Below, piece after piece: positions 8,705 through 17,005 of a DNA stretch of 64,000 nt. Below the pieces are notes generated by a model. That model searched no databases. It had not been told where the DNA came from and worked only from the letters and a program-made list of their open reading frames with translations. Position 1 is the stretch's first letter, and the number at the start of each line of letters is the position of its first letter. The position numbers were made by a program, and so were the translations under genes. This DNA is from CADCWK01 sp035944555. GTDB lineage: Bacteria > Chloroflexota > Chloroflexia > Thermomicrobiales > UBA6265. The stretch is from positions 248,001 through 312,000 of the forward strand of contig DASZAY010000008.1 in assembly GCA_035944555.1 (NCBI GenBank), read 5' to 3'.

Positions 8705-9598
8705 ATGACCCGTAGTACGCCAGAACTCACCGTCAGCCTCGTCCTCGATCTGCCGCTACAGCTTGGCGAGGGCGCCATCTGGCATGAGGGCGAGTGCAAG
8801 CTGTACTTCGTGGACATCCAGGGCAAGACGCTGCACCGGTTCGACCCGCGAACCGGCGAGCACGCGGTCGTCCTCGAAGGGCAGACCATCTCCGGCATGA
8901 CCGTCCAGGAGACTGACGAGTTGCTGCTGTTCCAGGACGGCGGGCGGATCAGCCGGTTCGTCGATGGCAACGTCATCCCGCTGCGGGAGCCCATTCCCGA
9001 GGACGCTGGCACCCGCTTCAACGACGTGATCGCCGACCCGCGCGGCCGGGTCTTCTGCGGCACGATGCCCAGTTCAGATCGTCCGGGACACCTCTACCGC
9101 CTCGACCCCGACGGCTCGCTCCGGACGGTGATCCACGACGCCGGCGTTTCGAACGGGATGGACTTCTCCACAGACGGCCGCTGGTTCTATCACACGAACA
9201 CCACCCGCGAGACGATCACCCGTTACCCGTATGACCTGGAAACGGGCGACTTCCCCGAGCATGGCGGCGAGGTGATCATCGGCCCCCCGACAGACCGGGA
9301 AGGGAAGCCAGACGGGATGACTTTCGACGCGACCGGCGGCATCTGGTCCTGCCACTGGGGCGGAAGCGCCGTCCACCACTTCTCGCCCCAAGGTGACCAT
9401 CTGCAAACGGTCACGATCCCGGCAAAGAACGTCACCAGCATCGCCTTCGTCGGCGACGACTACCGGAGGGCCTACATCACGTCGGCTGGCGGGGATGACC
9501 GGGACGCCAACGGCGAGTTCGCCGGGTCGGTGTTCGTCCTCGATTGCCCGACCGCTGGCCGGCCACCGTTCTGCTCGCGGATCCTGCTGGATGGTTAG
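8705..9598 (+). CDS. SMP-30/gluconolactonase/LRE family lactonase
   Basis: A 297-residue protein with the six-bladed propeller signatures of the SMP-30 family: LGEGAIWHEGECKLYFVDIQG at the N-terminus, the metal-ligand Glu in LGEG, RFNDVIADPRGRVFCGTM with the conserved Asn, and SNGMDFSTDGRWFYHTNT. These fit a divalent-metal sugar lactonase that opens glucono- or related lactones. It lies 22 bases after the SDR and is probably in the same transcript. No kinase or dehydratase of a full sugar-acid pathway is adjacent, so the exact sugar is unknown. Confidence 0.88.
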   Translation: MTRSTPELTVSLVLDLPLQLGEGAIWHEGECKLYFVDIQGKTLHRFDPRTGEHAVVLEGQTISGMTVQETDELLLFQDGGRISRFVDGNVIPLREPIPEDAGTRFNDVIADPRGRVFCGTMPSSDRPGHLYRLDPDGSLRTVIHDAGVSNGMDFSTDGRWFYHTNTTRETITRYPYDLETGDFPEHGGEVIIGPPTDREGKPDGMTFDATGGIWSCHWGGSAVHHFSPQGDHLQTVTIPAKNVTSIAFVGDDYRRAYITSAGGDDRDANGEFAGSVFVLDCPTAGRPPFCSRILLDG

Positions 9599-9607
9599 GT
9601 CCTTCCG

Positions 9608-10300
9608 TCAGTCCTCAGGTGGTTGCTGCGTCGCATCAAACTCCTCGCGGGTCAGCCCGTAGAGCAACAGGTCGTGGAACCGCCCGCCGGTGTACGTCAT
9701 CCGGCGCTGGCGTCCTTCGAGCTGAAATCCCAGCCGCTCATGCAAACGGATTGAGACGTCGTTGAAGGCGTAGATGCCGGCGTTTGCCTTCTGGTAGCGC
9801 CGCTCGTGGAACAGGTAGCGAAGCACGAGCGTCAGCGCCTCGCTCGCGTAGCCCCGGCCACGAACATCCGGCCGGATGGAGACACCCCACGAGAACGTCC
9901 CTGTCCGCGGGTCGGCGTCATGGACTGTGACATCGCCGACCGCGACATCGTCAGCGTCGGCGATGACCAGCCGGATGTTGTCGCCGGCTGGCTCACGCCC
10001 GGCCTCGGACGCGGCCCATCGCGCGACCGCCGCGGCATCCGATGGCCAGGGAACCTGGTCCAGGTTACGGGTCTGCTCGTCGTCCGCGTTCCAGAGGTGG
10101 TAGACGGCGGCGTCCTCGACCCGGAACCGGCGGAGATGCACACGCGGTCCCGTCCATGATGGTGAGACTGGCGCGGAGATGGCACCGGCCGGACGTGCCC
10201 TGGCTGGCTCGATACGATCTGCCGTCGTCCCTGATCCGTTCGGTTGCCTGGTACCGGGCCCGGATAGAAGTCCCCCTCGCCTACGAGCAGAGGCGATCAC
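9608..10300 (-). CDS. GNAT family N-acetyltransferase (RimJ/RimL type)
   Basis: The acetyltransferase domain begins about residue 50 (RVHLRRFRVEDAAVYHLWN) and contains the acetyl-CoA loop RPDVRGRGYASEALTL and the later SIRLHERLGFQLEGRQR. The acceptor (protein N-terminus or small amine) cannot be named. The only in-frame starts are GTG at 10300, which has no clear ribosome-binding site, and a GTG at the domain edge, so the first ~50 residues are uncertain. The 3' end is 9 bases from the convergent lactonase gene. The 5' end overlaps the end of a small upstream ORF by 20 bases. Confidence 0.82.
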   Translation of the reverse strand: MIASARRRGGLLSGPGTRQPNGSGTTADRIEPARARPAGAISAPVSPSWTGPRVHLRRFRVEDAAVYHLWNADDEQTRNLDQVPWPSDAAAVARWAASEAGREPAGDNIRLVIADADDVAVGDVTVHDADPRTGTFSWGVSIRPDVRGRGYASEALTLVLRYLFHERRYQKANAGIYAFNDVSIRLHERLGFQLEGRQRRMTYTGGRFHDLLLYGLTREEFDATQQPPED

Positions 10301-10604
10301 AGGAGCCGTCCGGCCCGTCGTAGGGACGATCGTCCCGCTCCTCGGTCCCAGCTGTCTCAGGGCTCCGACCGCGCCGGATGAGGGGAACGATCACGCCGTC
10401 TGGCTTGGCATGGCCGAGGAAGATCGACCCCCTGGTCGCCGGTATCGTCTCCCCAAGCCCGGCCTGAAAGAGTTCCAGCGCCCGTTGTCCACGGGCGATC
10501 ACGCGCTGCTTCCCACTGGCGGACTGCCAGCACAGGACGACCGGCGTTGCGCGCCGACGTGAGATGAACGCCTCTCCAGCGGCTGTCCCGAACCATTCGC
10601 CCAC
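10281..10604 (-). CDS. Small hypothetical protein, 107 residues
   Basis: I do not recognise this ORF. It opens with GTG at 10604 preceded by GGAG at a 6-base spacing, and its composition (MGEWFGTAAGEAF..., then alternating hydrophobic and charged residues such as GSIFLGHAKPDGVIVPLIRRG) is more protein-like than the surrounding shadow frames. The last ~25 residues are Asp/Gly/Pro-rich. It ends inside the GNAT gene start and is 111 bases downstream of the large GAF/GGDEF gene. It may be a genuine small cytoplasmic protein or a chance frame. Confidence 0.38.
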   Translation of the reverse strand: MGEWFGTAAGEAFISRRRATPVVLCWQSASGKQRVIARGQRALELFQAGLGETIPATRGSIFLGHAKPDGVIVPLIRRGRSPETAGTEERDDRPYDGPDGSCDRLCS

Positions 10605-10715
10605 GTTTCGCTCCGCTCATCATCGTCGCGGTAGTCCAGAGCACGCCGGACGCCCCTTCGCGCACCGCCATCCTGATCAAGTATCGGCGCTGCAAACCAC
10701 GTGCCGGTGCGGTCC

Positions 10716-13694
10716 CTATTGCTGGTCCGGCTCCGGCGCGATGATGTCGTCGGCCCCGCCATTGCGAGCAGACGGGACCGGGCCGCCCGTCCCGGTCGCG
10801 CGCTCGATCAGCATGGCCAGCGTGACGGGCGTCTCCGCAACCGGCGTCGAGCGGACCACCAGGCCAGCCTCTGCCGCCCCGGACTCGCTCCTCGTCGACA
10901 CGGAGAACCCATCGGCGATCTGGCGGTCGAGGTCCCTGAAATCCGACCGTTCGGGAAGGATCATGCCGAACCCCGTCAGCCCGACCTGCCCGATCACCGC
11001 GTCAGTCCCGCCGACTTCGCGCAGGACCTGGACGAGCGAAAGGCAAAGGCGCTCCCCCGCGAGAGGCCCATCACTTTGCTCGCGACCGCCAATACCGGTG
11101 AGCTGGATGTAGACGAATCCCAGCTCCTCGCTCAGCCCCCCGGCGCCGCGCTGGTCAGGCCAGATCGCTGTGACGTGCGCCTGGAATGAGCGCTGATTGA
11201 GCACTCCGGTCAGGTCGTCCCGGGTACCGGCCTCCCGCGACTGGTCGATCAGGCGCCCCCGCTCGACGACGACCGCCGCGAGCGTTGCCACATCCTCGAA
11301 GGCCTCGCGGATCGGCGCGGGCCAGGGTTCGGGAGATGCCCCGCCGACGACCATCACGCCAAGTCGACGGCCCCCGGCGATCAGGGGACAACTGGTCAGC
11401 CGGGCAACCCGCGCACCGTCCGCCAGCCGGCGCTCGGCGGGCGACAACCCGGTATCGGTGGTCGTCACATCCGTGGGTCCGGTTCCAGCCAGCGCGTTCC
11501 GGATCGTCGGGATCGTCGAGAACGCGGACCGCTCCCCGGAGATGAACAGGCCGGAGTGGCCGGCCCGGCTCCCGGTCGCGGCGACCTCGTACTCGTCCCC
11601 GATGGGCGACCAGATCAGGATCGCGGCCTGGTTGGCTGGCGTGGATCGGACGACATGGTCGGCGATGCGCGTCAGCATGGCTCGCTCATCTCCGTCATCC
11701 CCGAGGATGCCGGCGAGCATGCCTGCTCCACCGGACATGGGGCGTGACGCCGGGCTGTGGTCACTTCCCGCCAATACCAGCCCGGCCGAGGCGACCCCGG
11801 CCAGTGCAGCGGGATCGATCACCGCGAGAGCTGTTTCGCCATCGGCGACAGCGTCCCAGCCAGCCGTGAGTATCAGGATCCTGCCTGACGGGAGCCTGAG
11901 CCTGACGGCCAGCAGGACGGCTGGCCCAAGGTGAGCCTGATCCCCCGCTGCTTTGGCCCCGGAATCAGTCCGGCGGATGATCGCGCTCCCGTCCTGGACG
12001 ACGGCCGCCCGGTCGTGATCACTCAGGGCGGGAACCGGCAGATCCGAGGGACTGGCGGCAACCATTCGGAGCGCCTCCGCCTCGGCGTCCCAGGCTTCGA
12101 TGCAAAGCCATTGCGCGGCCAGCACGCCACGCAGCCCTTCGACGAGCTCACCCGGCGTCGGCGTGGCGCCTGATGCGACACCGGACTGCCAATCCAGGAG
12201 ACGCTCCGATTGAGCCAGCCGCTGAGCAAGGGCGCCTTCCCGGCGGGCCTGTCCCCACGCCGCCGCAATCTGCGGCGAGATCGACTCGACGAGCGATGCC
12301 GTATCCGCGCCGTGGCCGGTCAGATCGGGCTCCAGCCAGATCCGGGCAATCCCCGTCTGCCCACCTTCGAGCGGGAGGTCTGCCTGGAGATCAGGGGAAG
12401 CGCCGTCCCGGTCCATCACCGGCGGAGCGACGCCCCCTGCGTCGTTGGACGGGGGTCCCACAAGGCGCACGGCACGGGCACCCAGGACTCGGGTAATCCC
12501 GGCTTCCAGACGACCGATCGGGTCGCTGGTGTCATCGCCGACCGAGGCCGAGTGCTGGAGAAGATCCCCAGCCAGAAGACGCCCGGCATCGCTGATCTGC
12601 ACCTCCCGGAGCAGGAGCTCGGTGTGGGCGGCGGAGACGATGAGCCTGGCCAGGATTGAGATGACTGCGACTGTGCCGACAACAACCGCGATGCCGGTCA
12701 GCGAACCCTGCAGCGTCGCGACGATCAGGACGACCCCGAGGGAGGCGGCCATGGCGAACGACGTGCCCGCACGGACGACTGGCATGGAGCCGAACGCCGG
12801 GAGCACCGGCCGCTCACCCGAAGCCCGCGCCTCGCCGGCTACCCATCGGTGGCGTGCTCCGATCACCGCCGATGATGCGATCAGGGCGAACCCGACCGAC
12901 CAGCTCGACGTGACGAGGTAGCCAAGGGCAACCGGCTCGCTCCTCTGGGCGTCGGCGTAGATGACCTGCCCCACTCCGAGCAGCAGGAAGCCGCCGGCCA
13001 GCGGCCAGGCCCATGGGCGATCCCGACGCCGGGCGGCCACCGTGAGCGCGAAGGCTGGCAACAGGGTGACCACGGCACTGAGGAACCAGAGCGAGATGAG
13101 GAGGCGATCCGACGTGGCCAACGCCGCGCCATCCAGGATCACCCCACCGGAGACCGGCGCGCTGACGATCAGCAACGCCAGTAGCAGGACGATGACGAGG
13201 TCGAGGAGCATTCCGAACCGCGCCAGTCGTCCCCCGGGGCGGCGGAACATGGGCAGGAAAGCCCAGAGCGCGGCCGGGGCAAAGAACAGCAGCGGGACGT
13301 CGATCACGGTCGGGACGGAGATCGGCCGGTCGAGGTAGTGCTGGAGAACCAGGCGGCCGATCTCGCCGACCAGCCATGCATGACAGGCGATCGTGAGACC
13401 GAGCCACGGCTGGACGCCGGTCCCGCGTAACCAGCCACGCAGGGCAGCGACGAGCGTCAGGATCGACGCAACCAGCGTCGAGAGCGTCACGAACACGTTG
13501 CTCGTGATCGAGATCGCTTCCTCAGCGCGGCTACTCACGATCGCCCACGTCGACACACTGACGATCAGGGTGAGCAGCAGCCCGAGCAGGACCAGGTCGG
13601 CGAGCGAGAGCGACGGACCCGTTGGTTCCTGCTCCGTTCTCGCCGTACCCGGTCCACCCGGTAACCGGGAGGGTCCCGCCGCCTCGCTGGTCAT
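10716..13694 (-). CDS. Membrane-bound GAF protein with a degenerate GGDEF domain
   Basis: The 992-residue product starts at the ATG at 13694 (GAGGG upstream) rather than a TTG 18 bases earlier. About nine to ten hydrophobic helices fill residues ~30-350. They are followed by three divergent GAF-like sensor regions to ~800. The C-terminal domain has the diguanylate-cyclase entry motif RDDLTGVLNQRSF at ~825, but the catalytic GGDEF signature is replaced by GLTGF at residues 905-909 (bases 10968-10982). Diguanylate cyclase activity is therefore unlikely. It may sense signals and act through protein contacts or GTP binding. No partner kinase or EAL protein is adjacent. It is transcribed away from accDA and toward the small ORF and GNAT genes. 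Confidence 0.8.
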   Translation of the reverse strand: MTSEAAGPSRLPGGPGTARTEQEPTGPSLSLADLVLLGLLLTLIVSVSTWAIVSSRAEEAISITSNVFVTLSTLVASILTLVAALRGWLRGTGVQPWLGLTIACHAWLVGEIGRLVLQHYLDRPISVPTVIDVPLLFFAPAALWAFLPMFRRPGGRLARFGMLLDLVIVLLLALLIVSAPVSGGVILDGAALATSDRLLISLWFLSAVVTLLPAFALTVAARRRDRPWAWPLAGGFLLLGVGQVIYADAQRSEPVALGYLVTSSWSVGFALIASSAVIGARHRWVAGEARASGERPVLPAFGSMPVVRAGTSFAMAASLGVVLIVATLQGSLTGIAVVVGTVAVISILARLIVSAAHTELLLREVQISDAGRLLAGDLLQHSASVGDDTSDPIGRLEAGITRVLGARAVRLVGPPSNDAGGVAPPVMDRDGASPDLQADLPLEGGQTGIARIWLEPDLTGHGADTASLVESISPQIAAAWGQARREGALAQRLAQSERLLDWQSGVASGATPTPGELVEGLRGVLAAQWLCIEAWDAEAEALRMVAASPSDLPVPALSDHDRAAVVQDGSAIIRRTDSGAKAAGDQAHLGPAVLLAVRLRLPSGRILILTAGWDAVADGETALAVIDPAALAGVASAGLVLAGSDHSPASRPMSGGAGMLAGILGDDGDERAMLTRIADHVVRSTPANQAAILIWSPIGDEYEVAATGSRAGHSGLFISGERSAFSTIPTIRNALAGTGPTDVTTTDTGLSPAERRLADGARVARLTSCPLIAGGRRLGVMVVGGASPEPWPAPIREAFEDVATLAAVVVERGRLIDQSREAGTRDDLTGVLNQRSFQAHVTAIWPDQRGAGGLSEELGFVYIQLTGIGGREQSDGPLAGERLCLSLVQVLREVGGTDAVIGQVGLTGFGMILPERSDFRDLDRQIADGFSVSTRSESGAAEAGLVVRSTPVAETPVTLAMLIERATGTGGPVPSARNGGADDIIAPEPDQQ

Positions 13695-13753
13695 CGCCCG
13701 TCCCTCTTCCAACTGCTGGGTGGAACTTTCTTGCGTCCCCGCGGTGACCGCGA

Positions 13754-14497
13754 CTACCGCGTCGCGAGATCAGACGAAGCCGTCGACCCGGAATCCGGGA
13801 GCGGGGTCCCACCCGACTGGCGCGGAGCGAGCGCAAACCGCTCGGCGACCTCATAGGTCGGCCCGCCGGCTCTGAGCAAACTCCGGTAGAGGACCACTTC
13901 GTCCACGGGAACGGGGATCGGCGCGCGCATGCTGCCCAGTCCCTCAGCCATCAATTCCTCGTATCGTCCCCGGACCGCGTCGGGGATTCGGCTGATCTTG
14001 ATCCCCGGCTCGCTCCGGACCCGACCCAGCGTGATATGCGGCTGCAAGGGACCGGTCTCGTGCGGGACCTCCATCTCGGCCAGCGCGGTCGTGATGTCCT
14101 GGTGAATGGCATTCAGCCGGTGGACGGGGCCATGCAGGCCCAGCCAGAGGACCCTGGGCCGCCGGATATTCGGGAACGTGCCGAGGTCCGCCGTCCGCAG
14201 CTGGAATACCTGGTGGGCGCGGACAACCTGGGGCAGCGCCAAGCGGATCAGTTCCGCGCGCTCGCGCGGCACCTCTCCGATGAACTGGACCGTGACATGC
14301 GCCCGCGCCGGATCGACCCAGCGCGCCGGGATGTTCTCGTCAGCCGCCAGCCGGGTGATCAGCGTCGTCGCCAGCTCGCGGACGGGGTCCGGGAGGGGCA
14401 GCGCAAGGAAGAGGCGCCAAGGCGTCTCAGGACTCTGCGGATCCGGTGGCCGCTCGCGGGTGAATCGCTTGTCCCGGCGGGACCCCTGTCTTGGCAT
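13754..14497 (-). CDS. thpR: RNA 2',3'-cyclic phosphodiesterase (2H family)
   Basis: A 2H phosphoesterase, formerly called LigT/2'-5' RNA ligase, 247 residues. Both catalytic tetrapeptides are present: HVTV at residues 67-70 and HITL at 154-157, the latter in QPHITLGRV. The family opens 2',3'-cyclic phosphate RNA ends. A basic N-terminal segment of ~25 residues precedes the domain start at PWRLFLALPLP, and a ~20-residue tail follows. It lies 60 bases before the membrane GAF gene on the same strand, and is divergent from accDA across a 472-base region. Confidence 0.9.
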   Translation of the reverse strand: MPRQGSRRDKRFTRERPPDPQSPETPWRLFLALPLPDPVRELATTLITRLAADENIPARWVDPARAHVTVQFIGEVPRERAELIRLALPQVVRAHQVFQLRTADLGTFPNIRRPRVLWLGLHGPVHRLNAIHQDITTALAEMEVPHETGPLQPHITLGRVRSEPGIKISRIPDAVRGRYEELMAEGLGSMRAPIPVPVDEVVLYRSLLRAGGPTYEVAERFALAPRQSGGTPLPDSGSTASSDLATR

Positions 14498-14660
14498 GGC
14501 AACGAGTATAGCGGGCTACGGCGCCGGACCGTCTGTCCCCCGAACGTCATGGATCACTCCGTGCGGACATCGCCCTCTAGGGGTCCATCCAGGCGCCCGT
14601 CCTTCAGATTCGCCACCACTCGTTCGATTCCTTCCCGGGATTGGCTGACTGACGGACCGC

Positions 14661-14690
14661 TTGAACCGGCGTCGCGGGGTACACTATCCT
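14661..14690 (+). promoter_or_regulatory. Candidate promoter of the accDA operon
   Basis: TTGAAC at 14661-14666 and TATCCT at 14685-14690 are separated by 18 bases and resemble sigma-70 -35 and -10 boxes. They lie in a locally less GC-rich patch of the thpR-accD divergent region. Transcription from here would give an untranslated leader of about 270 bases before accD. No other good pair is visible nearby. Confidence 0.35.
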
Positions 14691-14819
14691 GTAATGTCTT
14701 TCGGTCAACGGTCGCGACGGACCGGATCGGCACCCGCGCCATTCCGGGGTCCATGTGAATGGGCTGGACACGTACCGCAGACCGATAACTGGCCGGTTCA
14801 CGGTGGAACGGCGGTCGCG

Positions 14820-14969
14820 GGCTCTCCAGGAGGAAACCCTCCTCGCACCGAAACCCGTCCGGTGAACGGCCCGGCAGGCGAAAGCCTCCGGGGCAGTCCT
14901 GTCCTGACGACGAGCACCAAGGTGTCTCGACCAGGGTGGCACCGGGTCGGTGAAGGGGACACAAGCAGG
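14820..14969 (+). promoter_or_regulatory. Structured 5' leader of accD with T-box-like 14-mer
   Basis: Three hairpins are visible. AGGAGG-AAAC-CCTCCT lies at 14828-14843. A longer stem near 14870-14892 has AGGC-GAAA-GCCT as its tip (a GNRA tetraloop) inside a CCCGG/CCGGG stem. CACCG-GGT-CGGTG lies at 14940-14952, directly before the GAAGGGG ribosome-binding region. The 14-mer AGGGTGGCACCGGG at 14933-14946 differs at one position from the T-box consensus AGGGTGGNACCGCG, but the bases needed for a full antiterminator and a specifier loop were not found. It may be an RNA control element or chance structure in GC-rich DNA. Confidence 0.4.
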
Positions 14970-15989
14970 ATGCGTAGCTTCTTCAACCGGCAAAACAAGT
15001 TCCAGCCCCGGACGGAAGACGCCGCGGTCTCGGCGGACCAGCAGGTCCCCGACGACATGTGGGTGAAGTGTCCGTCGTGCGGCGATCTGCTCTACTCCCG
15101 GGAACTCCGCCAGAATGCCCGCGTCTGTCCGAAGTGCTCGCATCACTTCCGGCTCCGGGCCCGGGAGCGTATCTTCCTGCTCGCCGACGACGGCACCTTC
15201 CGCGAGTGGGACGCCGAGTTGCGACCCGAAGACCCTTTGAACTTCGTCGATGGCTCCGGGCCGTACACCCGCAAGGTCGCCTCTTCATCGAAGAAGTCCC
15301 GCGAGCCGGAAGCCCTGATCACCGGGCGTGTCTCGCTCGGTGGCAACGAAGTCGGTCTCGCCGTCTGCGACTTCGACTTCATGGGTGCCAGCATGGGCTC
15401 GGTCTTCGGCGAGAAGTTCGTCCGCGCCACGGAACGCTGTCTGGCTCTCCGGATCCCGCTGGTCACGATCTCGGCGTCCGGTGGCGCCCGGATGCACGAG
15501 GGCATGTTCTCGCTTATGCAGATGGCCAAGACCGTCGCGGCCCTGGGCCGGATGCGGCGCGCCGGCCTGCCCCACGTCGCGCTGCTGACTGATCCCTGCT
15601 ATGGCGGCGTGACGGCCTCGTACGCGACGGTCGCGGACATCATCCTGGCCGAGCCCGGCGCGATGATCGGCTTCGCCGGACCGCGGGTCATCGAGCAGAT
15701 CACCAAGCAGAAGCTGCCGGAGGGGTTCCAGACGGCCGAGTTCTTCCTCGATCACGGTATGGTCGACGGCATCGTGCCCCGGCCGGAGCTACGCGGCACG
15801 ATCGTGACCCTGCTCAACCACTATGCCCGTGCGGCCAAGCGTATCAACCCGACCACCACGCGCCCCGGGGATGACATCGTCGTCCCGGCGCTCGACAAGC
15901 TCGCGACCTTGACAGACAGCCCGATTGGCGATGATGTCCTGATCGGTACCGAGGCGGCCGCTGCGCCGTCAGGGGAGCGCACCACATGA
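14970..15989 (+). CDS. accD: Acetyl-CoA carboxylase carboxyltransferase subunit beta
   Basis: The beta subunit of the carboxyltransferase that moves CO2 from carboxybiotin to acetyl-CoA, the first committed step of fatty acid synthesis. The 339-residue product has the N-terminal zinc ribbon with Cys34, Cys37, Cys53 and Cys56 (CPSC...CPKC). The crotonase-fold blocks ISASGGARMHEGMFSLMQM and TDPCYGGVTASYA, and the ending FAGPRVIEQIT, follow. The ATG at 14970 (MRSFFNRQNK) is favoured because homology begins here, although the frame is open from 14661. The stop overlaps the accA start by 4 bases, as expected for stoichiometric partners. Confidence 0.97.
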   Translation: MRSFFNRQNKFQPRTEDAAVSADQQVPDDMWVKCPSCGDLLYSRELRQNARVCPKCSHHFRLRARERIFLLADDGTFREWDAELRPEDPLNFVDGSGPYTRKVASSSKKSREPEALITGRVSLGGNEVGLAVCDFDFMGASMGSVFGEKFVRATERCLALRIPLVTISASGGARMHEGMFSLMQMAKTVAALGRMRRAGLPHVALLTDPCYGGVTASYATVADIILAEPGAMIGFAGPRVIEQITKQKLPEGFQTAEFFLDHGMVDGIVPRPELRGTIVTLLNHYARAAKRINPTTTRPGDDIVVPALDKLATLTDSPIGDDVLIGTEAAAAPSGERTT

Positions 15990-16897
15990 CGTCGTCGCCG
16001 ACGTCGGCAACCAACGGCACCAGCGCGAACGCTGCCGGCGGACACTCCGCCATTTCCGCCTGGGAGCGGGTCAAGCTTGCTCGGCTCCCGGAGCGGCCAC
16101 GCGCGCTGGATTACATCGACGGGATCATCGGCGACTTCGTCGAATTACATGGTGACCGGACCTTCGGCGACGACCGGGCCCTGATCGGCGGGATCGGTCG
16201 ACTGGGGGCACGAACCGTCTTGGTCCTCGCCCAGCAGCGCGGGTTCGACACCAAGGAGAACATCGCCCGGAACTTCGGCATGTCCCGTCCAGAAGGCTAT
16301 CGCAAGGCCCGGCGGTTACTGGATCACGCCGGAACGTTCGGTATCCCGGTCGTGTCCCTGATCGATACCCCGGCCGCCGATCCCGGTCTCGGCTCGGAGG
16401 AGCGCGGCCAGGCGACCGCCATCGCCGAGAGCCTCCTGGCGATGGCCAGTGCCCCAGTCCCCATCGTCGCCTGCGTGATCGGCCAGGGCGGCTCCGGCGG
16501 CGCGCTCGCGATTGGTGTCGCTGACCGCATCCTGATGCTGGAGAACGCGATCTACGCCGTCGCTCCGCCGGAGGCCTGCGCCTCGATCCTCTGGAAGGAT
16601 TCCAGCAAGGCTCCGGAAGCCGCCGAGACGATGCGGATCACGGCGCCGGAACTGCACCGGTTCGGCATCATCGACACGGTCGTCGCCGAGCCGACCCCGG
16701 CGCACGAAGCACCAGACCAGTCGATCCGGAGCGTCGGCCGGGCGATCGAGGCAGCCCTCGACGAGCTGGACGATCAGTACCCTCCTGGCGATGCCGACAC
16801 CGGCGAGCGCCTGCTTGCGGACCGCTACGCCAAGTTCCGCCGGATCGGCGCCTGGCGCGAGTCCTCCCAGCGCGAGTGGCAGCTCCCGACCGACTGA
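15986..16897 (+). CDS. accA: Acetyl-CoA carboxylase carboxyltransferase subunit alpha
   Basis: The partner of AccD in the alpha2-beta2 carboxyltransferase; 303 residues. Family blocks are AWERVKLARLPERPRALDYI, FVELHGDRTFGDD, IARNFGMSRPEGYRKARRL, SLIDTPAADPG, and the oxyanion-type loop IGQGGSGGALAIGVAD, with PPEACASILWKD near the C-terminus. A Ser/Thr/Ala-rich leader of ~25 residues precedes the domain. It is translationally coupled to accD by the ATGA overlap. The biotin carboxylase and carrier genes are not in the window. Confidence 0.97.
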   Translation: MTSSPTSATNGTSANAAGGHSAISAWERVKLARLPERPRALDYIDGIIGDFVELHGDRTFGDDRALIGGIGRLGARTVLVLAQQRGFDTKENIARNFGMSRPEGYRKARRLLDHAGTFGIPVVSLIDTPAADPGLGSEERGQATAIAESLLAMASAPVPIVACVIGQGGSGGALAIGVADRILMLENAIYAVAPPEACASILWKDSSKAPEAAETMRITAPELHRFGIIDTVVAEPTPAHEAPDQSIRSVGRAIEAALDELDDQYPPGDADTGERLLADRYAKFRRIGAWRESSQREWQLPTD

Positions 16898-17005
16898 GCC
16901 GCGGCGGGGTGACCCCTTGCCTCGCTCAACCGCATCATGACGGCCCCTCGCCGAGCCGGCGACGCTGCCGGGTACGATCCACCATGTCGTGAGGAGCATT
17001 CCGAT

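Noticed and set aside
13695..13712. TTG start six codons upstream for the GAF/GGDEF gene
   Set aside because: The ATG at 13694 has GAGGG at a normal distance, while the TTG has no ribosome-binding site.
14932..14952. A canonical T-box riboswitch before accD
   Set aside because: One 14-mer fits, but the downstream strand that should pair with AGGG is missing (GAAGGGG follows) and no specifier stem was found, so it is reported only as a leader with a T-box-like motif.
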